NCBI RefSeq assembly: GCF_002979865.1
Contig: NZ_PCPZ01000004.1
Span: 310,001-374,000 of the forward strand
Source: Arthrobacter sp. MYb214
Lineage (GTDB): Bacteria > Actinomycetota > Actinomycetes > Actinomycetales > Micrococcaceae
DNA length: 64,000 nucleotides
Direction: 5' to 3'
The notes under the pieces were generated by a model, which ran no database searches, was not told the origin of the DNA, and worked only from the letters and a program-made list of their open reading frames with translations. The translations under genes were made by a program, and so were the position numbers. Below are positions 32,810-40,907 of the stretch, piece after piece (positions within the stretch are counted from its first letter, which is position 1; every line of letters begins with the position of its first letter).

Positions 32810-34189
32810 ATGAGCATCAACGAAGCTGTTGGCCGCACATCGTCCCAAGCCACCGAAACCACCTATGACCTGGTGCTGCGCGGGCAGCAAGTGCTGGCCG
32901 GGCAGGAAATCGCCCCGCGGGAAATCGGTGTGCGCGACGGAAAGATCGTCGCCGTGCAGGAATTGGGTGCTGGACTGGCCGCAGAGCGCGTCATCGAGGT
33001 GGCCGCCGACGAGGTCCTGCTGCCCGGACTCGTTGATACCCATGTGCACGTGAACGAGCCAGGCCGCACCGAATGGGAAGGCTTCGAGTCGGCTACCAAG
33101 GCCGCCGCTGCCGGCGGGGTGACCACCATCGTGGACATGCCGCTGAACTCCATCCCGCCCACGGTGAACCTCGAAGCGCTGGAAATCAAGCGCGCGGCCG
33201 CTTCCAAGAACGCCTATGTCAACGTCGGCTTCTGGGGCGGTGCCATCCCGGGCAACAAGAAGGATCTGCGCGAGCTGCACGAAGCCGGAGTCTTCGGCTT
33301 CAAATGCTTCCTGCTGCATTCGGGCGTCGACGAGTTCCCGTCCCTGAGTGTTGGCGAGATGGAAGAGGACATGGCCGAACTGGCGTCCTTCGACTCGCTG
33401 ATGATCGTGCACGCTGAGGACTCCGATATCATCGGCAACTCCCCGCAACCGGTGGGCGGCAAGTACGCCGGCTTCCTGGACTCGCGCCCGCGCGATGCCG
33501 AGAACACCGCCATCGCGCAGGTGATCGAACGCGCCCGCACAACCGGAGTGCGCGCCCACGTGCTGCACCTGTCCAGCTCGGATGCGCTCCAGATGATCCG
33601 CGAGGCGAAGGCCGAGGGCGTGCTGCTCACCGTGGAAACCTGCCCGCACTACCTGACCTTGCTGGCCGAGGACATCCCCGACGGCGCCACAGCCTTCAAA
33701 TGCTGCCCTCCGATCCGCGAGAATGACAACCGCGAGCTGCTGTGGAAGGGCCTGGAGGAAGGCATCATCGACTGCATCGTTTCGGACCATTCCCCGTCCA
33801 CCATTGACCTCAAGGATGTGGAGAACGGCGACTTCGGCGTGGCCTGGGGCGGGGTGGCCTCGCTGCAGCTGGGCCTGCCCCTGATCTGGAGCGAGGCGAA
33901 GAAGCGCGGACTGAAGCTGGAACAGGTCGTGCAGTGGATGGGCCTGAATCCCGCGAAGCTTGCCGGACTGGGCTCCAAGGGCAGCATCGAGGTAGGCAAG
34001 GACGCGGACTTCGCGGTCTTCGCTCCGGAGGACACCTTCGAGGTGGACGTCCAGAAGCTGCACCACAAGAACCCGATCTCCCCGTACCAGGGCAAGACCC
34101 TGAACGGCGTAGTCCGCCGGTCCATCATTGCCGGGACCGATGTGGATTTCCAGAATCCAACGGGTCAGCTGATCCGCCGCGAGAGCTAG
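32810..34189 (+). CDS. allB: Allantoinase
   Basis: This 459-residue amidohydrolase has LPGLVDTHVHVNEPGRTEWEGFE with zinc ligands His78 and His80, the carboxylated Lys165 in FGFKCFLLHSG, and VSDHSPS near residue 326. The TEWEGFESATKAAAAGGVTT block distinguishes allantoinases from dihydropyrimidinases. It opens the allantoin ring to allantoate. AGGAACG precedes the ATG. Allantoate would be degraded to glyoxylate, feeding gcl; the allantoate-hydrolysing step is not encoded here. Confidence 0.95.
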   Translation: MSINEAVGRTSSQATETTYDLVLRGQQVLAGQEIAPREIGVRDGKIVAVQELGAGLAAERVIEVAADEVLLPGLVDTHVHVNEPGRTEWEGFESATKAAAAGGVTTIVDMPLNSIPPTVNLEALEIKRAAASKNAYVNVGFWGGAIPGNKKDLRELHEAGVFGFKCFLLHSGVDEFPSLSVGEMEEDMAELASFDSLMIVHAEDSDIIGNSPQPVGGKYAGFLDSRPRDAENTAIAQVIERARTTGVRAHVLHLSSSDALQMIREAKAEGVLLTVETCPHYLTLLAEDIPDGATAFKCCPPIRENDNRELLWKGLEEGIIDCIVSDHSPSTIDLKDVENGDFGVAWGGVASLQLGLPLIWSEAKKRGLKLEQVVQWMGLNPAKLAGLGSKGSIEVGKDADFAVFAPEDTFEVDVQKLHHKNPISPYQGKTLNGVVRRSIIAGTDVDFQNPTGQLIRRES

Positions 34190-34206
34190 GAACCGGTACC
34201 TCGCAA

Positions 34207-34231
34207 AGCCCCTGTCCGCAGGACGGGGGCT
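34207..34231 (+). terminator. Intrinsic terminator after allB
   Basis: AGCCCCTGTCC pairs with GGACGGGGGCT (one T-G wobble) 18 bases after the stop, followed by CTCTG rather than a T tract. Confidence 0.65.
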
Positions 34232-34438
34232 CTGCTGCGCCGTGGGCAATAATAGCCCCGGCGTGCTTTGGCCACCACAGATTCGCAGTGTATTCACCGG
34301 TGGTACGCAGGCTATTTCCCTGGCGCATAACAAACAGGTATCGATTGGATGTGGCGTTAAAGGATTGGGCTGCCCAGCTCATAGACTGTCAGCACTATGG
34401 GGATAGAGCAGCCGTCACTCTGAATACAGGAAATGGGT

Positions 34439-34756
34439 ATGAACGCGATTACTGCTGCTTCGATAATGAGCAAAGAAGTCGACGATCTGGCGTTGGGCGA
34501 AGTGGTCCAGGCGTCGCTGGTCTTCGGCGCAATCCTCATGGCTGTGCTCCTTGCCTTCGGGCTCAAGACCTATGCCCATTGGCGCCGTCATGCCAACGGC
34601 ACTCCAGCTGATCAGCGTCCGGCCGAGCGTGATGAGGCTCCGAGTCCAGCAAGCGGTACCCGGAAACTTCCAGCACCGCGGATTGAAGTGCTTTCGGCGC
34701 TCGGGGACCTGCGCCGGACCGGGGCCTTGAAGCGCGGTTTAGAGGACAGCAGATGA
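34439..34756 (+). CDS. Hypothetical single-span membrane protein
   Basis: This protein of about 105 residues has one hydrophobic segment (ASLVFGAILMAVLLAFGL, about residues 25-42) and a basic, proline-containing cytoplasmic tail. AGGAA precedes ATG 34439. It is not recognised and has no partner; it borders the decayed tract on the right. Confidence 0.5.
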   Translation: MNAITAASIMSKEVDDLALGEVVQASLVFGAILMAVLLAFGLKTYAHWRRHANGTPADQRPAERDEAPSPASGTRKLPAPRIEVLSALGDLRRTGALKRGLEDSR

Positions 34757-34879
34757 AGACAGGGATTCGGCCGGACGCAACGGGATAGTTAGTCAAAGAC
34801 GAGATTGGTAGTCTCAAGCCCATGCAGGGCCGCACTTGGCTTGGCCCACGCGATAACGGGCTGGAGGTATAGCGGTGGT

Positions 34880-35116
34880 TGAAGCAACCCGGGTGCACCC
34901 GGCCTTGCCACGCCTCTTGCTGGTGCGCGCAGCGCCCGAAACCGGGCGGATCTGGTTCGCGAAATCCTGGATGGGGACCGGAAGGGTGCCGTCCATGATT
35001 TCTCGGAGCGGCCATTCGAGGTGCTGGAAGAACTCGAGAAGATTTCCCTGCTGCTAGCCCGAGACCCGCAACTCCATGCCGCAGTGGTGCTTGCACCGGG
35101 GCATACGGTGTGCTGA
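34880..35116 (+). pseudogene. Gene fragment cut off by the IS element
   Basis: A frame without a start codon runs from about 34880 and ends in TGA within the left inverted repeat of the IS remnant. Its last 55 codons (DLVREILDGDRKGAV and FEVLEELEKISLLLARDPQLH) look like genuine helical coding sequence. I cannot name the family. The rest of 34757-34880 shows nothing. Confidence 0.35.
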
Positions 35117-35182
35117 GGGTTTGGTTGACACTTCGACCGCATGACCAAGCTTTGGTTATGCGCAAACGAAGGAACAAAAGCC

Positions 35183-35500
35183 ATGCCAAGAATCTTCACC
35201 GAAGAATTCAAGAAGGCCGCAGTCGCTCTCGTCGAATCAGTGATGTCGCAGAAGCAAGTCGCTGCGGATCTGTGAGTCTCAAAGACAGCACTGCAAACTT
35301 GGGTTCGCGATGCCCGCTACCAATCCCACGGATTCGCCCCATCCTCCGATGCTGACGAATGCAAAGAAATGATCCAGGCTCTCAAACGGATCCGGGAGCT
35401 CGAATTGGAGAACGAAGTGCCGCGCAAGGCTGCAGCTTACTTATCCCAGCCGCACATCCGTTGCCCAATATATTGGGCCCGTTCGTCCAAGAATTAGTCG
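35183..35500 (+). pseudogene. IS3 OrfA, interrupted by a nonsense codon
   Basis: The frame begins at ATG 35183 (MPRIFTEEFKKAAVALVES, a helix-turn-helix OrfA start). It meets TGA at 35273, where GVSKTALQTWV is expected, so a Gly codon has become a stop. Reading on in the same frame gives SKTALQTWVRDARY and KRIRELELENEVPRKAAAYL, the OrfA leucine-zipper region. Confidence 0.8.
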
Positions 35501-36240
35501 CCAGAACAGGCAGTAAACGCATTTCTGTGGCGGTGACGCGCCGGGTCTTGGGATTCAGCACCCAGGCGTATTACAAGTAGCTGAAGAGCCCCGTCTCTGA
35601 GCGGCGGGTGTGGAGGCTGTGTCGTGAGGCTGCAATCCGCTTAGTGATCAGTCAACACAAGCGCAAGCACGTTCCGGCAGGCCCTGTGGTGCATGATGAC
35701 CTTAGTGCAGCGGAACTTCACCGCCGAGCGGCCCAACCAGTTGTGGTTGACCTATATCATCGAGCACCACACGAGTGAGGAAAAGCTATACCTATGCGCG
35801 ATCAAAGACGTCTTCATCAACCGGATCGTTGGCTATTCAATGGATTCGCGGATTAACGTCCAACTGGCTGTCAACGCCGTGGAAATGGCAGTGGCGCACC
35901 GAGGCCATCCGTGTGGGGTCACAGTTCACAGCGACCGTGGCAGCCAATTCCGATCCAGGAAATTCACCCAGGCTCTCGAGCGTCAGGGGCTGGTTGGTTC
36001 GATGGGCAGGGTTGGGGCAGCTGGTGACAATGCGGCTATGGAGTCGTTCTTCAACATGCTGCAGAAGAACGTGTTGGACCGTCGCTGGTGGTCCTCCCGC
36101 CAGGAACTTCGTCTGGCCATTGTTGGGTACCTGGAGGGGAGGTATAACCGCAAGAGCAGGCGACGAGGTTTTGGGGAAAATGACCGCGAGCCAGTTCGAG
36201 GCTACAATGTTCGAGTCTGTCGCTCTGGCAGAATAAACCT
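35459..36240 (+). pseudogene. IS3 OrfB transposase, multiply broken
   Basis: Lesions include a TAG at 35578 where Trp is expected after STQAYYK, and an internal deletion joining LKSPVS to ERRVWRLC. There is a one-base frameshift near 35700, and a frameshift near 36165 before ASQFEATMFE. The first catalytic Asp is changed to Tyr (WLTYI at 35753 instead of WLTDI). HSDRGSQF and the AMESFF Glu remain. The element cannot encode active transposase. Confidence 0.85.
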
Positions 36241-36263
36241 TCGTGTCAACCAAACCCTCAGCA

Positions 36264-36836
36264 GACCCCGCAGCAGGGCTATTCCTCAACCTGCGAAGCC
36301 CCTGGTGGTTTCAACTTTGGTGACCTGGAAGCGGATGAATGGGCACACCTCATGCCCAATTCGAGGATGACCTCTCCATTCGGGCCGCGTGCGTGCCCGC
36401 TGGCCAGCTGCTGTGGCATGCCTTTCCTGATGATGCAGGAAGGCGTTTACCTGGCAGGATCAGACCCCTACTTCCACGATCCCACGGACATGAAAATCAC
36501 GTATGCCAGAGTCGGCAAGATCGACAAGCTCTACGACTCCAATGGCAACTACATCGTCGCCCAGTTGACCGAAGCATTGTATTCGGAATTCGAGTTCCAC
36601 GAAGCCCAAGGTCACTCCCTGCTGGTCAAAACCGGGGATGTGGTGAGAAGGGAAAACCGCTGGGCAAACCGGGTGCTACCGGCAATTCCAGCGGCATCCA
36701 CGTCCACCTCCAGACCAACAACCCGAAAACTTCAGGTTTCGACCGCCCAGCAATCAACAACGGCAATACCTATGACCCGGTATCGATCCTTCGACAGCAA
36801 AAAGTGAACATCCAAAGACCCCCCCCAAACTCATGA
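36264..36836 (+). pseudogene. Broken M23 (LytM-type) peptidase gene
   Basis: Fragments in two frames together resemble a secreted peptidoglycan endopeptidase: SRMTSPFGPR, then GQLLWHA in another frame, DPTDMKITYARVGKIDKLYD and HSLLVKTGDVV, and finally GNSSGIHVHLQT with the HxH zinc motif. Frame changes lie near 36390 and 36655. The 5' part is missing up to the IS end, so the insertion probably truncated the gene. Confidence 0.75.
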
Positions 36837-37378
36837 GCCTCGCCCTGGTGGCGGCACGCGTTACAGAGCTGGCCGGATGCACCAGTGCGGGAACAGACGC
36901 CGAACCTATCAGTTTCCCGCCCATGACGGCTATGCGGACACCAACTGCCAGTAGCCCCTCCCTAAGCAGCGGCCCCAAGCACGGGGATGCTGTGGATGAT
37001 CCCGCCAAAATCGAATTGACCAAGCAAAGCAGCAATGTTCATGACCACCTGGAAACCGAACAAGGATTTCAACCGCACCGCAGCTGAACTGCGCGCCCGC
37101 AAGCTCATGACCAGCGAACGGCCCAAAGAGGTCATCGGCTCGGAACGGCCCTCAACCGGTGTTGAATGGTTGACAGCCGCAGAAAAGAAGGCGACCAGCA
37201 AGCCCTCGGTGAAGCTGATGGCAGAGCGCCACGAGCCAGACCGTTGCGGTCACCGCCACCTGGCAATGGGTCGCCAAGAACGGAGTATCCTGGGCTGGGG
37301 AGGGAATCAGACGTTCTTCTCCACTTTCACCGACACCGCACCGTACAAGGTTCACGACTACGTTTCATTGAGCAAATA
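36833..37378 (+). pseudogene. Broken lipoprotein gene
   Basis: The 5' part (from 36833) has a lipobox-like LAGC near residue 16. A frame shift near 37035 leads to MTTWKPNKDFNRTAAELRA and RPSTGVEWLTAAEKKATSKP, and another shift leads to NQTFFSTFTDTAPYKVHDYV before TAA. Together these look like one secreted actinobacterial lipoprotein of unknown function, now inactive. It follows the M23 remnant, and the two may once have been co-expressed. Confidence 0.6.
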
Positions 37379-37842
37379 AGCAGCCTGGACGGCGCTGCCG
37401 ATTTGCCTCTTGGAAAAGACAAAGCGACATGAGAACTACAGAAAGATCCTGCGGGCCCGCATTCTCGAGGTTCTATGCGTTACGACATGCACCGCTGGCA
37501 GCAAAAATGGTACGGAATCCTCCGCTTATCGTGCGGTCCAGCATGTCGGCAAACCGAAGATACGGATTTACAGCTAGGCTAGTTTCGTTTGCTAGATTTT
37601 CAGATCCAACCACTGGGCGGCGAATCGTTTTTTCCCCCAAGAATAACGATTCCCAGTGGGCCCGCTGGTTTTCCCCAAAAACTTGCGGGTTGCTTTCCTT
37701 GCCGATGAGAAGACCCCGCGTGCATTGACAGCGGGGGTCTTCTCATCAAGGGACTGATGCTGGTTATGCAGCCACACACCCAAGAAGTGTTCTTCTTCAG
37801 CATTACAGGCCGTAGATTCCCAAGCAGACCATTTGCTGGCAT
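37379..37842. other. 464-base spacer with a large hairpin
   Basis: No gene is seen. At 37704-37747 GATGAGAAGACCCC pairs with GGGGTCTTCTCATC (one bulged G), a possible terminator for the minus-strand gene at 37843, although it lacks a T tract. Confidence 0.5.
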
Positions 37843-38070
37843 TCAGTCTCCCAATACCAGTGTGGCATCACCATTCGGCGATTCTTCCCATGCTTCTTCG
37901 ACCACCTGGATCAAATGAGTGACGGAACTAAGGATTGCCGGTGATTCCGATGGGCCCGATAACAAACCATCTCTGTATCTTTTCAGCGCTTCATACAAGG
38001 CGTAGCTGGAATCATCATCTTCCATCCGGATAGTGAGCGAGTATGGAACGAAATGCTTGTCAGAATCCAT
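37843..38070 (-). CDS. Small hypothetical protein
   Basis: This 75-residue acidic cytoplasmic protein is not recognised. It reads like genuine coding sequence (LTIRMEDDDSSYALYEALKRYRDGLLSGP) and AGGAATC precedes ATG 38070. It lies downstream of the sortase gene on the same strand, with 162 empty bases between them. Confidence 0.55.
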   Translation of the reverse strand: MDSDKHFVPYSLTIRMEDDDSSYALYEALKRYRDGLLSGPSESPAILSSVTHLIQVVEEAWEESPNGDATLVLGD

Positions 38071-38232
38071 GATTCCTGCTTGATTGTCGTGTCGGAGAAC
38101 TATCCGCGGCGTATTTGATTGGATGGGCGCTCAGCCGAGATACCGAAGACGTATCTCTCGTGAGAGGTTTGGCTGTTATCGGAATACTTCTAACTCTGCA
38201 TGCTGTTGGAAGCCGTAAACAGCAAATGGTAC

Positions 38233-39183
38233 TCATGTGTTTTCTTCAGCCATGCGCTTCGAGGCGCGGGTATGTCTGTTGGCCTGCGCGTAGCCAGCGC
38301 GCCAGACGAATGCAACTGCCGCTAGAAGCACAGCGCTCAGGACTACGGCCCACCACGGAAAGCCAGGTAGTTCGGATTTTTCTGCTGCGGCGAGTTCATC
38401 TGCTGGTGGAGTCGGTGTTACTCGCACTGCATTGACGAGAATCCTGTGGCTGTTCAGCCCGAGAGGAGTGCAGGTAACAAGTGTCAGCATGTCGGTATTG
38501 GCGACAGGGAGTATAGCTTCGGTTTCGTCTGGGTCAATGACCACCGTTTTTACAACTTCGTAGGTTAAAGTCTGATCGAGCACCGAAACAGTTAGGCGGT
38601 CTCCGATCTGTGCCCGATCCAGATGGGTGAATAGCGTAGATTCCGGTAGTCCGCGGTGCGCTGTCAATACAGAACGGGTTTCATTTCCACCGACCGGCAG
38701 CGAAGTTCCCTCCAGATGGCCAATGCCGCGTTGCAGTGTTTCGTCACTTGTGCCGTGGTAAATAGGAAGGTCAATGTCGAGAGATTCATATCGAAGGCGC
38801 CCCATGAACCCGTTGCCGGTGGTGTCCAGCATTGAATCGTAGTCCAACTTTTCTTCAGCGACGTTGATATCACTGCTGGCGATGTTCTCATTGGCCCGGT
38901 ATACCGCGCCACTAGCTAAGGCGTCATTGTACTCATGGGCGCGGCTAATCTGTTCTGCCCGATATGCTGCGTCATTGGTCGGAGCTTCTCGCATCTCGTT
39001 GAGCGCCATCTCAGTCACGCGGGACTGCTCGCGCTGCGAGAACCATGACGCCGTGCGAGGATACATGAAAGTCATGACTCCTGCGAGGATCAGGATGGCC
39101 GCGAGGCTCTCCAGCCAGGGCAGCTTCCAACTCCGATGGCGCCCGCTGTGCGGTGCGTGACGCCTAAGTCTCGATGTACTCAC
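38233..39183 (-). CDS. srtC: Class C (pilin-polymerising) sortase
   Basis: This 316-residue membrane enzyme has an N-terminal span (about residues 24-42) and a sortase domain with His176 (LTAHRG), Cys238 (TLVTCTPLG) and Arg247 (SHR). A second, C-terminal span (WWAVVLSAVLLAAVAFVW) is typical of class C sortases. It links pilin subunits through the LPMTG motif of the upstream major pilin and should join the IPLTG adhesin to the fibre. The start is GTG 39183 with GAGGAAAA ahead. Confidence 0.95.
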   Translation of the reverse strand: MSTSRLRRHAPHSGRHRSWKLPWLESLAAILILAGVMTFMYPRTASWFSQREQSRVTEMALNEMREAPTNDAAYRAEQISRAHEYNDALASGAVYRANENIASSDINVAEEKLDYDSMLDTTGNGFMGRLRYESLDIDLPIYHGTSDETLQRGIGHLEGTSLPVGGNETRSVLTAHRGLPESTLFTHLDRAQIGDRLTVSVLDQTLTYEVVKTVVIDPDETEAILPVANTDMLTLVTCTPLGLNSHRILVNAVRVTPTPPADELAAAEKSELPGFPWWAVVLSAVLLAAVAFVWRAGYAQANRHTRASKRMAEENT

Positions 39184-39210
39184 TAGTTTTCCTCATAGGT
39201 GGTGAAATAG

Positions 39211-39246
39211 ATTTGGCGGCGGCACATGAATGCACCGCCGCCAAAT
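39211..39246 (-). terminator. Hairpin between major pilin and sortase genes
   Basis: ATTTGGCGGCGG pairs perfectly with CCGCCGCCAAAT around a 12-base loop, 34 bases after the pilin stop and 28 before the sortase start. It lacks a T tract on the minus strand, so it may attenuate read-through, keeping sortase lower than pilin. Confidence 0.55.
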
Positions 39247-39279
39247 TCTGGGCCTTTATACGTTCAGGCCAGCTGGAGC

Positions 39280-40776
39280 TTAGGCATCCTGCTTGTTGTT
39301 ACGGCGACGGGCTGCGAGGAGGAGTCCTCCGCCTGCCGCAACGATTACCAGTCCGCCTACGGTCAGCAGGATCGTGCCCTGAGCACCGGTCATCGGAAGA
39401 TCTGGACCTTCAGTCTTGGCGTTCACCACGGTCATCGAATTGACATTGTTCTCACCCGGGGTGATGGTGACAGGATTGTCGATTGGCGTTGCGGTGTGGC
39501 CAGCTGGAACCACAGTTTCATAAACGCAGTAGTCCTTGGATGGGGCAGGCGCCGCTGGACCGTTGTCAACGTTGGTGATCCAAAGGCCCAGAGGGCTGCT
39601 GGCTGGGGTGGTGTGGCTCCACTGCACAAGACCGTTGGCATCGGAGGTGCCGGTGGCCACGGTGCCATTAGCTGGAGCTTCTGCCGGGCAGGTCTCACCG
39701 GTGAGGTTGAAGACCTGGAACTCAGCGCCTGCCAGCTTTAGCGCGTTGGGCTTGGAATCATCGGTCTTCAGAATCGAGAGTTGTCCCCAATAGGTGTAAG
39801 GAACTTGTTCGCCTGGAACCGTGGTGCCGTTGAAGGTGCTCTTGTAATCGTCGTTCGGGATAGCCCCGTTGCCGACAGAAATCACGGTGGTGTCGAAGCT
39901 AAGAGCGATGCTTTCGCCCATATTCGCATCGAGCACTGCGCGGCCAGCTGCGGTGAAGGTCCACACGGCGTTTCCAGTGACGTTGTAGTGGGTTCCTTGA
40001 ACAAGTGGCGTACCTCCGACCGTGGCAACTGTCGAGTCAGCTACGTAGCGCAGGCGGGAATCGAGGGCGTCGCGAACGATGGCTTCAGTGAACTTCTCGC
40101 CATTGTTAAGGGTAGGTACTGGAACGTTCAGCGTCCAGGTCACATCGCTGCCTACGGTCAGTTCGGACTGTGCAGGATCGATGGTCTTGGTTGGTTCATC
40201 CAGGATCTGGTTCTTCGGGTCGGCTACTACGTTGTAGTTCCAGCCGCTGCCTTCGGCACCTTCAGAGGTAGGGATCGAAACATAGAAGTCCGGGACCTTG
40301 GAGACGATGTTGTTTTGGCCTGGGTCAGTTTCGCGAACGAAGTAGACACCTAAGTCCAAGTTGAAAACAGTAGAGCCATCCACTGTCGACTGGGCAACAT
40401 CGGTCCCTGAAATCAAGCAGTACGGCGCGGAAGGAGCAGCTGGTGCTGAGTTGAACAATCCGTTCAAGCCGTTCCAGTCGGTAGCCGCAGACAGATCGAT
40501 TGGATCACATGAATTCCCTGCGTTGAGCTTACCGACCTGCTGCACGGTGAATTCAACCCCATCAAGCAAGTTTTCGGGGTCAGGAGTTTCCTCAGTACCA
40601 ACTGGTGAACCCGAATACTTGTTCACCGTCAGGGTGCCGCTAGACGGAGCGCCCGGCTGGTCGGGGCCCACAGCTGCAAAGGCAGGTGAACCAAGAAGCA
40701 GCAGCCCGCTAGCTGCGATCGAGATGGCTCCAATGGCGGCGGTTGCGCGCCTTAGGAGCGGATTCTTAACGGTCAT
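39280..40776 (-). CDS. LPXTG-anchored major pilin (SpaH/EbpB family)
   Basis: This 498-residue secreted protein has a signal peptide ending AFA (residue 34). The pilin motif is WNYNVVADPKN with the cross-linking Lys188, in the WxxxVxVYPK position. An E-box-like YCVYETVVPAG follows, then the sorting signal LPMTG with a hydrophobic span and RRRNN tail. The sortase cleaves after Thr and joins it to Lys188 of the next subunit. Immunoglobulin-like pilin domains (SGTLTVNKYSG, KTIDPAQSELTVGSDVTW) lie between. ATG 40776 is used; the upstream ORF extension has no signal. Confidence 0.93.
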   Translation of the reverse strand: MTVKNPLLRRATAAIGAISIAASGLLLLGSPAFAAVGPDQPGAPSSGTLTVNKYSGSPVGTEETPDPENLLDGVEFTVQQVGKLNAGNSCDPIDLSAATDWNGLNGLFNSAPAAPSAPYCLISGTDVAQSTVDGSTVFNLDLGVYFVRETDPGQNNIVSKVPDFYVSIPTSEGAEGSGWNYNVVADPKNQILDEPTKTIDPAQSELTVGSDVTWTLNVPVPTLNNGEKFTEAIVRDALDSRLRYVADSTVATVGGTPLVQGTHYNVTGNAVWTFTAAGRAVLDANMGESIALSFDTTVISVGNGAIPNDDYKSTFNGTTVPGEQVPYTYWGQLSILKTDDSKPNALKLAGAEFQVFNLTGETCPAEAPANGTVATGTSDANGLVQWSHTTPASSPLGLWITNVDNGPAAPAPSKDYCVYETVVPAGHTATPIDNPVTITPGENNVNSMTVVNAKTEGPDLPMTGAQGTILLTVGGLVIVAAGGGLLLAARRRNNKQDA

Positions 40777-40907
40777 TGTTTTTCCGTTTTCCTTTCGTTC
40801 CCTCACCGCGCATCGGGTTCGGGTGGACTGATGAATTGTTCTTCGAGTGGATTCGAGATGAGGGATTAGTGTGCGCATGATGCGGGTTTTACAAGGAGGT
40901 ATTGATG

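Larger units (their letters stand above)
35111..36263 (+). mobile_element. IS3-family insertion sequence remnant
   Basis: The element is bounded by 21-bp perfect inverted repeats at 35111-35131 and 36243-36263 (inner part TGAGGGTTTGGTTGACAC). It holds orfA and orfB of an IS3-type transposase, both broken. At 1153 bp it is shorter than usual for IS3 elements because part of orfB is missing. I see no direct target duplication, so the insertion is old. Confidence 0.85.
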
